Positions 1 through 8,958 of a stretch of DNA of 64,000 bases are shown in pieces. Each line of letters opens with the position of its first letter. The first letter of the stretch is position 1. The notes beneath the pieces were generated by a model. That model saw nothing but the letters and a program-made list of their open reading frames with translations, searched no databases and had not been told where the DNA came from. The DNA is from Shinella sp. UYSO24 (GTDB taxonomy: Bacteria; Pseudomonadota; Alphaproteobacteria; Rhizobiales; Rhizobiaceae). Position numbers and translations under genes: made by a program. Location: positions 1-64,000 of the forward strand of contig CABHNZ010000003.1 of assembly GCA_902167985.1 (NCBI GenBank), given 5' to 3'.

Positions 1-341
1 AAAAACCGACACCCAGATCCACAAAAGACCCAAACGTCAAAACCCCAGGAGCCAAACCGTTAAATCCGGCTCATCAGCATCGCAGCCAACTTCTCAGAGA
101 GTTTTAAAACGAACATCGTCGTCGCTTGCAGCGCCGCCGCCCTCGTCAGTGAGCGGGGTTATAGATCCGACAATTCGGATGGTCAACAGCACAAAAGGAA
201 GTTTTTCAAACAAACAGACAAGATGTTGGAATTGAAGCATTTTGCGGAAAATTTCACGACGATGCGGGCTTGTCGTCGATTTTCCAACGGCCGCGGGCAA
301 AACCGCGTCCGTTGGAGAACAGGAACCAGCCGGCGGGCGGC
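1..341. other. non-coding left edge
   Basis: This stretch lies downstream of the minus-strand SDR gene that ends at 342. Only short open frames without recognisable domains are present, and I see no tRNA, repeat or convincing terminator. It is moderately AT-richer than the adjacent genes. Nothing further can be said. Confidence 0.5.
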
Positions 342-1075
342 TCAGACGTGCTGGCCGCCATTGATGTGGATTTCCGCGCCATTGATATAGGAGGAGGCAT
401 CGGTGCAGAGGAAATGGATCGTCTTTGCCACTTCCCGCGTCGTGCCGAGCCGCTGCATCGGCACCTGGGCTGCAACAAGCTCGGCCGTGCCCGGCGACAG
501 GATGGCCGTATCTATCTCGCCCGGCGCAATGGCATTGGCGCGCACGCCGTGCGGACCGAATTCATGCGCCAGTTCGCGGGTGAGCGCCGCAAGGCCTGCC
601 TTGGATGCGGCATAGGCGACCCCGGCAAACGGATGAACGCGCGAACCGACGATCGAGGTGACATTGACGATCGACCCGCGCGCGGCCTTCAATTCCGGCA
701 GAAGCGCACGCGCGATCAGTGCGGTGGAGATGAGGTTGACATTGAGGACACGCGTCCATGTCGCAGCATCCGTATCGGCGACGCGAGGCGCGAGCCGCCG
801 GGGCCCTTGGGCGAGATGCCGGCATTGTTGACGAGGGCTGCCAGCTGGCCATCCGGCAAACGCTTGCGAACTTCCTCGGCAAGCGCGTCGACGGCCGAAA
901 GATCTTCCAGATCCGCCTGGATGTGGCTTTCCCGTGCAGAGGGCCAGCGGCACTCTTCCGAGAACGGCTGCCTGGAGACGGTCAGAATGCGCCAGCCATG
1001 CTCCATAAAGAGTTTCACGGTCGCATGTCCGATACCACGGCTCGCGCCGGTCAGAAGCATATAGTTGACGGACAT
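342..1075 (-). CDS. SDR-family NAD(P)-dependent oxidoreductase (one frameshift)
   Basis: Short-chain dehydrogenase/reductase of about 244 residues, the usual length for classical SDRs. The N-terminal frame carries the cofactor motif TGASRGIG and the NNAG motif. After a frame change near 780-787 the second frame carries the active-site YAASKAG (YxxxK) preceded by VNVTS, and ends in the typical INGGQHV. The start at 1075 follows a GGGG-containing leader. Adding one G (CTCG to CTCGG) restores a single frame. The substrate cannot be told: cytosolic SDRs act on sugars, 3-oxoacyl thioesters or alcohols. It is a single gene on the minus strand, with about 410 bases and a perfect 16-bp palindrome upstream. 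Family assignment is firm, function is open. Confidence 0.85.
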
Positions 1076-1374
1076 CGGATTACCCCGCGAAGCGTATGTC
1101 AATGATTTCCATACCGCTATGCTATCGCCTCTTCGGCCGAGCTCAAGGGTTATTCTTCGACCTCGGCGCGACGCATCGCCCCCCAGATGACCCAATCGAA
1201 GGAAGGACATGCCGGAACGCAACCACAGCAATCGCCTCTCGCAATTCAAATGCAACAATTGCGATCAATTGGCTGCGTCTTCATGACCGCCAGTGCGGCA
1301 ACATGCTGTGCGCGGAAGGAATCACTGCAGGTCACTATAGTGACCGAAGAGACTGGCGCCTCACGCAGCGCCAC
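1076..1374. other. intergenic region upstream of the SDR gene
   Basis: About 300 bases separate the SDR start from the coding-like tail downstream of the PLP enzyme gene. It holds the 16-bp palindrome at 1330-1345. No convincing gene is seen. The open frames on the plus strand here have no recognisable content. Confidence 0.5.
1330..1345. promoter_or_regulatory. perfect 16-bp palindrome, candidate operator
   Basis: GGTCACTATAGTGACC is a perfect palindrome about 255 bases upstream of the SDR start. Its size and symmetry suit a dimeric helix-turn-helix regulator. No regulator gene is adjacent, so the binding protein is unknown. This is inference from sequence symmetry only. Confidence 0.45.
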
Positions 1375-1487
1375 TCACCAGATGCGCTGGCACCGTGACA
1401 CGCCGCCCTTGGCCGCTCCGATGTAGGGGCGGAACTCCGCGTCCTGGAGGACGACGCGTTTGCCGTTCAGTGCCAGATCGACAAAAT
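1375..1487 (-). other. coding-like tail downstream of the PLP enzyme (possible gene remnant)
   Basis: Directly after the TAG stop of the PLP enzyme, another minus-strand frame reads IDFVDLALNGKRVVLQDAEF and then a few more residues before a stop. The pattern resembles the N-terminal strand of cyclic amidohydrolases (xDLxLxxGRVVLxD..), but there is no ATG and the frame ends after about 40 codons. One added base near 1395 would give a slightly different tail ending at a TGA. It may be the truncated start of a hydantoinase-like gene or a chance frame. Confidence 0.25.
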
Positions 1488-2654
1488 CTATCTGAAATTG
1501 CCGACGAAACCTTCCACCCGCATCTCCCGGCTGCCCTTGCCGTCCTTTTCGAGAAGCAGAAGGCCGCCGGAAAGATTGGCGACCGGGCAGGAATGGTTGG
1601 GCAGGATCAGCACCGGCGTGCCGATGGGCGGTCGATTGTCGCCATAGGTCAGGAAGGCATGCTCTTCGGAAAGTTTCGCAACGGAGAGCGGTGCGCGCAT
1701 CTCCGGCAACCATGCCTCGCCATAGGAGGTGGTGGCCGACGTGCCATGGGCGCCGAGATCCGATGACAGGGTTTTCGAGCCGATATTGGCGATGGCATAG
1801 CGGTCATTGACGGCAACGATGCGCGCCGCCACGCCAAGCGCCAGTTGATTGCGCGAGACGAGACCAAGGCGGACAGCCGTCAGGTCGTAGAAAGCGTAGT
1901 TGCCGGGCCGGATTTCGGTGACGCCGTCAAAGCCCGCGTGACAGATGATGCTCGGCGTGCTGCCGATCGATACGCAGGGGACTTCAATGCCCTGCCCTTC
2001 GATCCTGCGGCGCAGTGACGTCATCATCTCGAGTTCTTGCGCAGCGACCGCGCGAATACCATCCGGCGAACCAGCGCCATAGGCATGGCCGGCATGCGAG
2101 AGAAGACCGCCAAACGCCAGCTGCGGATCGCCTGCCACCCGAGTTGCAAGCCTCACGCCCATATCTCCCGCCGGATCGACACCACAGCGGTGCAGGCCGA
2201 CATCGACCTTGAGCATCACATGCACCTTGCGACCGGCAAGCCGGGCGCCGTCTGCAAGTGCCGTCACCGTCTCGTCGCTATCGGCGATGAAACGCAGGTC
2301 GCTGCCATCTTTGGCCAGAGAAAGAAGCGTAGCGATCGTTTGCGGCGAGATCAGCGGGTAGGCGATCGTCACCGGGCCGAGCCCTGCCTCGATCAGCATT
2401 TTCGCCTCATAAGGCCGCGCCACCGTAAAACCGGTCGCACCATAGGCCTTTTGCAGCCGGGCGATTACGATGCTCTTGTGGGTCTTGGCATGCGGGCGAA
2501 GCTCAACGCCGGCATCATTCGCCAATGTCGCCATGGCGGCGATATTGTCTTCAAGCACCGCCTCGTCGATCACCACGCGCGGCTCGTCCAGACGATCGAA
2601 GCCGGCAAAGCGGCGGGTCAGGTCCAGGGTGTCCGTTGTTGTCTCGTCGTTCAT
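1488..2654 (-). CDS. D-threonine aldolase/D-serine dehydratase-like PLP enzyme (alanine racemase N-terminal fold)
   Basis: PLP enzyme of the fold-type III DSD1/D-threonine aldolase family, about 388 residues. The PLP lysine motif PHAKTHK lies about 60 residues in. Also visible are GLLSHAGHAY and VSIGSTPS, which contribute to phosphate binding, and the C-terminal metal-site pattern LPNHSCPVANL (HxC) that binds the divalent cation. Such enzymes cleave D-3-hydroxy-amino acids to glycine plus aldehyde, or dehydrate them. I start at ATG 2654; an upstream ATG/TTG at 2681 would add 9 residues. It follows adenine deaminase in the same direction with a gap of about 77 bases, so the two may be co-transcribed. 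Confidence 0.85.
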   Translation of the reverse strand: MNDETTTDTLDLTRRFAGFDRLDEPRVVIDEAVLEDNIAAMATLANDAGVELRPHAKTHKSIVIARLQKAYGATGFTVARPYEAKMLIEAGLGPVTIAYPLISPQTIATLLSLAKDGSDLRFIADSDETVTALADGARLAGRKVHVMLKVDVGLHRCGVDPAGDMGVRLATRVAGDPQLAFGGLLSHAGHAYGAGSPDGIRAVAAQELEMMTSLRRRIEGQGIEVPCVSIGSTPSIICHAGFDGVTEIRPGNYAFYDLTAVRLGLVSRNQLALGVAARIVAVNDRYAIANIGSKTLSSDLGAHGTSATTSYGEAWLPEMRAPLSVAKLSEEHAFLTYGDNRPPIGTPVLILPNHSCPVANLSGGLLLLEKDGKGSREMRVEGFVGNFR

Positions 2655-2731
2655 GCTTGAAGTCCCGATCATGCCAGCCATCCGGTTTCGTCGCGCTTGC
2701 CGAATTCATCTCGTCGCCATGCGATTTGCCA

Positions 2732-4597
2732 TTAGAAGACGACGGGGTGAACCTTGCCATTCTGGACATTGACCAGTCCCTGCGGTGCGTATTCGCTCGG
2801 CGCCACGAGCACCCAGCGCCACGGCGCGCAGGTGAGTGTTGCAAAGGCAAGCCGCTCGGGAAAGCCTGCCGACCAGCGAGGATGGAAGCTCGGCTCGAAC
2901 ATCCAGTCGATCGTTTCGGCCGCCGCATAGAGCGCCTGCATTTCCTCGTGCAGCACTTCGGCCGGGCGGCACGTCATCAGGCCCGCCACTTCATAGCGGA
3001 CGCGGGCGAGAACCTTGCCGCCGCTCACCAGCGCCCAGCCACCGTCGATCTCGGCCACCGCGTTGACGGCAAGCGCCATCGCTTCATCGGAGGAACCGGT
3101 GCACCAGATATTATGCTTGTCATGCGCCATCGAGCAGGCAAGCGCTGTCTCTTCCGTTCTCGGCCCACAGCCAAGCCAGAACATTTTCGACACGGCCGCC
3201 TTGCCGGAAAACCGGTCGACGATGGCGAACTTGGTGATGTTGCGGCTCTCGTCACGCTGCACCTCGCCGTCTTTTACCGAGAGCTCGAATGTCAGGAAGT
3301 CATCGGTCCAGTGGAAGGGGCGCAGCACCGCGGCCTGCATGGTCTGACGACCCGGCTCGGCTGCGATCGCGAAATCATTGGCGGTCAGCGGCGGCCGATA
3401 TTGACCGTCTTCGTCGCCCAGTCCGGCCAGTCGATCCGCGGGACATCCGGCAGATAGGTCTTGCCGTCCGAGACCTGCCTGCCATCGGCCCAGACCTTGG
3501 CGATCTCGAATTTCTCGACGCTCGACAGAAGTACGATATCGGCGTAGCGGCCTGGCGCGATCGTGCCAACCAGGGGGTGAGCCGCATATGGCGGGCGGGA
3601 TTAATCGTGACGCACTGGATGGCGATCTCGGGCGCAGACCCGCCTCGATCGCCAGCCGCACATTATGATCCGTGGCGCCGAGCTTCAGCGTATCGGAGGC
3701 GGATCGGTCATCCGTCGTCAGCGCAATCTGCGACCAGTCGGCAAGGCCGCGGTCGAGCAGGCCCTTGATGACCTCCGGCAGGCTGTGCGGGCGCAGCTCC
3801 ATGAACAGGCCATGGGTGAGCTTGTCCCAGAATTCTTCCGGCGTCCATGCCTCGTGATCGGAGGCAAGTCCGGCGGCGGCAAAGGCATTGATCGTCGGCA
3901 TGTCCCTGATACCGGCCGCATGGCCTTCGACGACGCCACGCTTTTCGAATGTGGCGCGGATCATGCCCCACAGCCGGTCATAGGATGGGTTCGTGCTGTC
4001 CCATACACCCGGCCAGTCCATCACTTCGTCAAGGCCGGCGGTCATCAGGCTTTGCGACATGAAAGCCTTCTGCTCGTCATAACCCAGATGCCCCCCGCCA
4101 TGTTCATAGCCGGTCGGGGGAACTGCCGAGCCGGGCAGCGGGAAGATCTTCAGAGGTGAGCCGGCCTCGCGGGCCTTCAGCCAGAATTCAAGCGTCTTTG
4201 CGCCATTGACGTTGGAAAATTCGTGGCTCGCCTCGCAGGTCCAGGTATTGCCACGCGGCAGGACGAGCGCCGCCTCATATTCCGGCGTCAGATGCGAGCT
4301 TTCGATATGCTTGTGCACCTCGCCAAGGCCCGGCACCGCCGCAAGATCCGGTTCGTGGACGCGAACTGCAACCTCGCCCGGATAGGTGCCGGCATCACCG
4401 ACATAGGCGATGCGGCGTCCCTTCATGACGATTTCCTGATCGGCGCGCCATGTGCGGGTGGAAACGTCGAGCAGACGACCGACGCGCAGGGCCACATCCG
4501 CCGGCACCTTGCCGAGCGCCACCAGCGTCAGCTCCTGACGAATGGCGACTTCCGCGTCCGGATCGAGGCCGATATCTTCGAACGGCGGCTTGGTCAT
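2732..4597 (-). CDS. ade: adenine deaminase (three frameshifts)
   Basis: Binuclear-metal amidohydrolase converting adenine to hypoxanthine and ammonia in purine salvage. The N-terminal part shows the family pattern (GRLLDV, GRRIAYVGDA, then PGLGEVHKHIESSH with its HxHxE-type region), and the C-terminal half shows HDKHNIWCTGSSDEAM and GGWALVSGGKV, typical of the Ade C-terminal domain. ATG 4597 follows AAGGAG by 7 bases. Between about 3390 and 3635 the open frame encodes unrelated residues. The expected sequence (IAIQCVTINPARHMRL, GTIAPGRYADIV) is found by switching frame at about 3630, 3575 (a run of five G on the plus strand) and 3390, each time by one missing base. Length about 620 residues once corrected, near the family norm. 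Confidence 0.9.
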   Translation of the reverse strand: MTKPPFEDIGLDPDAEVAIRQELTLVALGKVPADVALRVGRLLDVSTRTWRADQEIVMKGRRIAYVGDAGTYPGEVAVRVHEPDLAAVPGLGEVHKHIESSHLTPEYEAALVLPRGNTWTCEASHEFSNVNGAKTLEFWLKAREAGSPLKIFPLPGSAVPPTGYEHGGGHLGYDEQKAFMSQSLMTAGLDEVMDWPGVWDSTNPSYDRLWGMIRATFEKRGVVEGHAAGIRDMPTINAFAAAGLASDHEAWTPEEFWDKLTHGLFMELRPHSLPEVIKGLLDRGLADWSQIALTTDDRSASDTLKLGATDHNVRLAIEAGLRPRSPSSASRLIPPAICGSPPGWHDRARPLRRYRTSVERREIRDRQGLGRWQAGLGRQDLSAGCPADRLAGLGDEDGQYRPPLTANDFAIAAEPGRQTMQAAVLRPFHWTDDFLTFELSVKDGEVQRDESRNITKFAIVDRFSGKAAVSKMFWLGCGPRTEETALACSMAHDKHNIWCTGSSDEAMALAVNAVAEIDGGWALVSGGKVLARVRYEVAGLMTCRPAEVLHEEMQALYAAAETIDWMFEPSFHPRWSAGFPERLAFATLTCAPWRWVLVAPSEYAPQGLVNVQNGKVHPVVF

Positions 4598-4691
4598 GGG
4601 CGGGCTCCTTGGTCCTGATGCTTGCCCGCCTGTGCTATGCGATCGGCCGGACGGCCGCAACCGGCATTAAGGCCCCTCTCAGGAATTGCAC

Positions 4692-5900
4692 TCAGGCCTC
4701 GACGACCGCGATGGCAGACGCCTTCCTGTTTGCCCAGAAAACGCAGACAAGCGTCAGCGTGCAGAAGAACAGCATCGTGCCCGTCATCGACAGGGCTCCG
4801 AGATCAACCAGCGACTTAACGATAACGCTGCCCAGCGCGCCCATGCCCATGATCAGCGCGTTCATCAATGCAGAAGCGGCCCCCGCCACATGGGCTACCG
4901 GCTGCAATGCCGCCTGCTGCACGTTCGGCTGCAGGAGACCGAAGGAAAATGCATTGACGAAGAGCAGGGCGCCCAGAATTTCGACTGTCAGAAGATGCGC
5001 AAGGCTGAGCGCCACGCCGACCACCATGGAGAGGACCGAAGCGGTAGCCGCGGTGACTACCAGCTTGAACGGATCGAAAGCGCGCTTGTTGAGCGCCGTC
5101 GAAAGCGCCGAGGCCGCCATGATGCCCGCTCCGCAGATGCCGAACATCAAGGCGTAACCCTGCGGCGAAACATCAAAGACGCTGATCATCACCAGCGAGG
5201 AGCCGGTGACATAGGAGAAATGGCTGCCGAAATTGAGAGCCAGGACCATCGAATTACCGAAGGCAGCACGGTTGCGCAGGATTTCCGCAAAACTGCGGAT
5301 CATGCCTATCCGCGGACCGTCCTTCTTCTGCTTGGGCGCGGTCTCCGGCAGGAAGAGCAGAACGGTGACGAACAGCGCGAAACTGCCGACCGCCATGAAA
5401 CCGTAGACCCAGCGCCAACCGCCGATCGTCATCAGAAGCGCACCGACCGACGGTGCCAGCATCGGACCGAGGGTACGAAAGACAGCGGCAGACGAGAGCA
5501 GCGTGCGGGCCTTCAGCCCCTCGTGACAATCACGGATCAGGCTCAGCGCCAGCACCGGCCCGGCGCCGGCACTCATGCCCTGCAGCAACCGCCAGGCCAG
5601 GAGATGCTCGATCGACCCGGTCAGCATGCAGAAAATGCTGGCGATGGCATAGATGCCGCAACCAACGATCAGCACCGGGCGACGCCCGACACGATCCGAT
5701 AGCGGGCCATAGAGCAGCGGGGCGATCGAGAAACCCAGGAGGAAAGTCGTAAGCGTCAGCGCAACAGTTGACGGTTCTGTCTTCAGCGCGTCCGCCATGA
5801 GGTCGAAGGCGGGCAGGCCGACATCGATAGACATGGAAGGAAACGCCATCAGCGCACCACAGAGCGCCGTGAAGGCAACGGAATTGGGAGAAATGCGCAT
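4692..5900 (-). CDS. MFS multidrug exporter, Bcr/CflA type
   Basis: Major facilitator of about 402 residues with 12 predicted membrane segments. The loop 2-3 motif GPLSDRVGRRPVL is intact, and the RDCHEG-type loop in the middle of the first half is characteristic of the Bcr/CflA drug-resistance subfamily. It is expected in the inner membrane, exporting drugs or metabolites by proton antiport. I chose ATG 5900; an in-frame ATG at 5945 would extend it by 15 residues but sits inside a strong inverted repeat that looks regulatory. It is single in its direction between ade and the mutase gene. The transported compound is unknown. Confidence 0.85.
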   Translation of the reverse strand: MRISPNSVAFTALCGALMAFPSMSIDVGLPAFDLMADALKTEPSTVALTLTTFLLGFSIAPLLYGPLSDRVGRRPVLIVGCGIYAIASIFCMLTGSIEHLLAWRLLQGMSAGAGPVLALSLIRDCHEGLKARTLLSSAAVFRTLGPMLAPSVGALLMTIGGWRWVYGFMAVGSFALFVTVLLFLPETAPKQKKDGPRIGMIRSFAEILRNRAAFGNSMVLALNFGSHFSYVTGSSLVMISVFDVSPQGYALMFGICGAGIMAASALSTALNKRAFDPFKLVVTAATASVLSMVVGVALSLAHLLTVEILGALLFVNAFSFGLLQPNVQQAALQPVAHVAGAASALMNALIMGMGALGSVIVKSLVDLGALSMTGTMLFFCTLTLVCVFWANRKASAIAVVEA

Positions 5901-5920
5901 GACCAAAGGGAGGATCGCAG

Positions 5921-5953
5921 TATGTGGGATGTCAAATGTTGACATCCGGCATA
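5921..5953. promoter_or_regulatory. extended inverted repeat upstream of the Bcr/CflA exporter
   Basis: Arms GGATGTCAA (5927-5935) and TTGACATCC (5939-5947) are perfect inverted copies around a 3-base centre, and the flanks TATG (5921-5924) and CATA (5950-5953) extend the symmetry. It lies about 20-50 bases upstream of the exporter start. This is a typical place for a repressor or activator controlling drug export. No cognate regulator is adjacent. Confidence 0.55.
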
Positions 5954-6088
5954 CCGCCACGCTTCCGCAGCGTCCACCAACCCCTCCGGTAAAAGCGACC
6001 GCAACGCCTTCAATGCGACGCAATGCCGCAGCGCAACATGATCACGCTGCACTGCGGCAGGACTATCGGCCGACGACGCCAGCCGGGC

Positions 6089-8323
6089 TCATGCGTTGCG
6101 CCGCTTGCCCTCCAGAATATCGACGATGGAGTTTGCGGCATCGAGCACATTGGTGCCCGGCCCGAACACGGCAGCCACGCCGTTTTCGAGAAGATAGTCA
6201 TAGTCCTGCCGCGGAATGACACCGCCGACGACGACAACGATATCGTCAGCTCCCCTCGCCTTCAACGCCTCGACGAGCTGCGGTGCCAGCGTACGATGGC
6301 CGGCAGCCAGCGACGACATGCCGAGAACCTGCACCTTTTCCTTCACGGCAAGATCGGCAGCCTCCTCCGGCGTCTGGAACAGCGGGCCGGCCAGAACGTC
6401 GAAGCCGATATCGCCAAAGGCCGAGGCGATCACCTTGGCGCCGCGATCATGCCCGTCCTGCCCGAGCTTGGCGACCATGATGCGCGGCTTCCCGGCTGCT
6501 TTGCCCGCCGCGTTGCCGGTGTCGCCACCCGCAGCCTCGCCATACCGCTTCAGACGCTCCACCAGCGTCACATATTCCGGATCGCTCTCGTAGGCCGGGC
6601 CGTATATGTCATGCACCACTTCCGGCTGGGCAGCATGGTCGCCGAAGGCGGCTCGCATGGCATCGGAAATCTCGCCAACGGTGGCACGGGCGCGCGCGGC
6701 TTCGACGGCGGATGCAAGAAGATTGCCGGTTCCGGTTTTCGCCACCTCGGAAAGCGCCGAAAGCGTCTCCTTGACCCGTTTCGGATCGCGCTGCCGGCGC
6801 ACCTCTTCAAGGCGTGCCACCTGTGACTTGCGGACGACGGAATTGTCGATCGCCAGAATGTCGATCTCATCCTCGTTTTCGAGCCGGTACTTGTTGACGC
6901 CGACGATGACATCCTCGCCGCGGTCGACACGCGCCTGACGCAGCGTTGCCGCCTCCTCGATCAGACGCTTCGGCAGACCTTCGGCAACGGCCTTGGTCAT
7001 GCCGCCCAACGCCTCGATCTCCTCGATCAGCGCCCAGGCCTTAGCCGCCAGTTCATCGGTGAGGCTTTCGACATAGTAGGAGCCGGCAAGCGGATCGACC
7101 ACCTTGGTGACACCTGTCTCATGCTGCAGGATGAGCTGGGTATTGCGGGCGATGCGGGCGGAAAAATCCGTCGGCAGCGCCATTGCCTCGTCCAGCGCGT
7201 TGGTGTGCAGCGACTGCGTGCCACCGAGCACGGCCGAAAGCGCCTCATAGGCCGTGCGGATGACGTTGTTATAGGGATCCTGCTCCTGCAGCGAAACGCC
7301 CGAGGTCTGGCAATGGGTGCGCAGCATCAGCGAGCCGGGCTTTTTGGGCTCGAACTCCTCCATGATGCGCGACCAGAGAAGGCGCGCGGCACGCAGCTTG
7401 GCGGCCTCCATGAAGAAATTCATGCCGATGGCAAAGAAGAAGGACAGGCGGCCAGCGAAATCATCGACATTCAGCCCCTTCTTCAGCGCCGCGCGCACAT
7501 ATTCGCGGCCGTCGGCAAGCGTGAAGGCAAGCTCCTGCACGAGCGTCGCCCCCGCCTCCTGCATGTGGTAGCCGGAAATGGAGATGGAGTTGAAGCGCGG
7601 CATTTCCCTCGCCGTATACTCGATGATGTCGGCAACGATCCGCATCGAGGGTTCGGGCGGGTAGATATAGGTGTTGCGGACCATGAACTCCTTGAGGATA
7701 TCGTTCTGGATCGTGCCCGAGAGTTCCGCCTTCGAGCAGCCCTGTTCCTCGCCGGCAACGATGAAGGAGGCAAGGATCGGGATGACCGCGCCGTTCATCG
7801 TCATCGAGACGGACATCTCCTTCAAGGGAATGCCGTCGAACAGGATCTTCATGTCCTCGACACTGTCGATCGCCACGCCGGCCTTGCCGACATCGCCCTC
7901 GACGCGCGGATGGTCACTGTCATAGCCGCGGTGGGTTGCAAGGTCGAAGGCAACCGACAAGCCCTTCTGGCCGGCGGCAAGATTGCGGCGATAGAAGGCG
8001 TTCGACGCCTCGGCGGTGGAAAAGCCGGCATATTGCCGGATCGTCCATGGACGACCGGCATACATGGTGGCGCGCGGACCGCGGACGAAAGGCTTCATCC
8101 CCGGCAAGGAGTTGAGATGATCGATGCCCTCCACGTCCTCAGCCGTATAGAGCGGCTTGACGTCTATCCCCTCGGCGGTGCGCCAGATCAGCGTTTCGGG
8201 TGAGGCCTTCAGTTCCTTCTCGGCCAGCGCCTGCCAGTTGCCGGTAGCGTTCTTGCCTGCTGCCGCGTCCCGCTGGCCACTGGTATCCTTGAGGTTCTTC
8301 AGCTTCGACTGGTCGTCCGACAT
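6089..8323 (-). CDS. scpA: methylmalonyl-CoA mutase (single-chain, B12-dependent)
   Basis: Interconverts (R)-methylmalonyl-CoA and succinyl-CoA with adenosylcobalamin, the last step of propionyl-CoA degradation. The protein of 744 residues has the full catalytic TIM barrel ([20 protein letters not shown] near residue 85, [19 protein letters not shown]) and a C-terminal cobalamin domain with the base-off motif GQDGHDRG, His about residue 625, plus SSLAAGH and VVGGVIP. Length is normal for the homodimer type. ATG 8323 follows GAGGGAGAAGAG. It is one of the long genes in the window with no frameshift. No meaB-type chaperone or propionyl-CoA carboxylase is adjacent. Confidence 0.97.
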   Translation of the reverse strand: MSDDQSKLKNLKDTSGQRDAAAGKNATGNWQALAEKELKASPETLIWRTAEGIDVKPLYTAEDVEGIDHLNSLPGMKPFVRGPRATMYAGRPWTIRQYAGFSTAEASNAFYRRNLAAGQKGLSVAFDLATHRGYDSDHPRVEGDVGKAGVAIDSVEDMKILFDGIPLKEMSVSMTMNGAVIPILASFIVAGEEQGCSKAELSGTIQNDILKEFMVRNTYIYPPEPSMRIVADIIEYTAREMPRFNSISISGYHMQEAGATLVQELAFTLADGREYVRAALKKGLNVDDFAGRLSFFFAIGMNFFMEAAKLRAARLLWSRIMEEFEPKKPGSLMLRTHCQTSGVSLQEQDPYNNVIRTAYEALSAVLGGTQSLHTNALDEAMALPTDFSARIARNTQLILQHETGVTKVVDPLAGSYYVESLTDELAAKAWALIEEIEALGGMTKAVAEGLPKRLIEEAATLRQARVDRGEDVIVGVNKYRLENEDEIDILAIDNSVVRKSQVARLEEVRRQRDPKRVKETLSALSEVAKTGTGNLLASAVEAARARATVGEISDAMRAAFGDHAAQPEVVHDIYGPAYESDPEYVTLVERLKRYGEAAGGDTGNAAGKAAGKPRIMVAKLGQDGHDRGAKVIASAFGDIGFDVLAGPLFQTPEEAADLAVKEKVQVLGMSSLAAGHRTLAPQLVEALKARGADDIVVVVGGVIPRQDYDYLLENGVAAVFGPGTNVLDAANSIVDILEGKRRNA

Positions 8324-8958
8324 CTCTTCTCCCTCGACGTCCGGTTCCCGATTTCGGCCGCTCTCCACGGCCCAGGCATGTTAATCTAGTGTTTCAACAG
8401 GAGGCTGAAAGCCGCCTCGTCCAAGTTTTCGTTTCGGCGGTCGATCCGGCTTCTCGTTTTCAGAGCCAGGATGGACTGTTCCACATAATCTCCGCCACGG
8501 CCCAACACCTGGTGGCGCGTCCTGAAACGAAACACCGGAATGCCGGCCGCCCAGCCTATGGGTTGACCGTCATCCGGCGCCCAAAGCCTTCTCCAAAGCT
8601 TTGATTATAATGAAACTCCTCCATCTCCCGATCCTCACCATCGGCGAACAGGGCGCCATTTGTCCAGTCGTCTTTCGGCCAATGCGTAAACCATCGTGCC
8701 ATCGCGTGGCACAGAAATCCGATATTGTTTCCCGTTCGGCCTCGCCTTTGCCATATCGCTGGTCTAGCCTTGGAACATGAGGAGCACCCGCAGGTTTGAC
8801 AGCTGAGAACCAAGGGTGATGGGACAGCGCGAGGAGCGGAACGAGCCGGTTCCATCGACAGGGCCAGGGTGTGCAAAGCGCACGAGCGCCGATGGGGACG
8901 AGAGCGCAGGCAAATCCGACACCAGATCCGGCACCAAGCCGGCAGAAGGAGTGCTTCC
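8324..8958. other. 635-base intergenic region between divergent genes
   Basis: This region separates the mutase (minus) from the secreted glycanase (plus) and must hold both promoters. It contains one weak candidate small gene on the minus strand (8556-8702). I see no strong palindrome, riboswitch or RNA gene. Confidence 0.5.
8556..8702 (-). CDS. possible small protein, 48 residues
   Basis: An ATG-TAG frame whose product is rich in Trp, Phe, Asp and Glu (MARWFTHWPKDDW, then FADGEDREMEEFHYNQ). That is unlike the Arg/Pro-rich noise of most shadow frames in this GC-rich DNA. There is no clear ribosome binding site and I know no homologue. It could be the end of a longer, decayed gene. Included as a weak candidate only. 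Confidence 0.25.
   Translation of the reverse strand: MARWFTHWPKDDWTNGALFADGEDREMEEFHYNQSFGEGFGRRMTVNP

Noticed and set aside
94..300. Short minus-strand frame at the left edge
   Set aside because: No domain and no ribosome site; low-complexity composition.
7121..8203. Long plus-strand open frame (360 codons) antisense to methylmalonyl-CoA mutase
   Set aside because: It is a shadow of the high-GC third-position pattern of the mutase gene and shows no domain or ribosome site.
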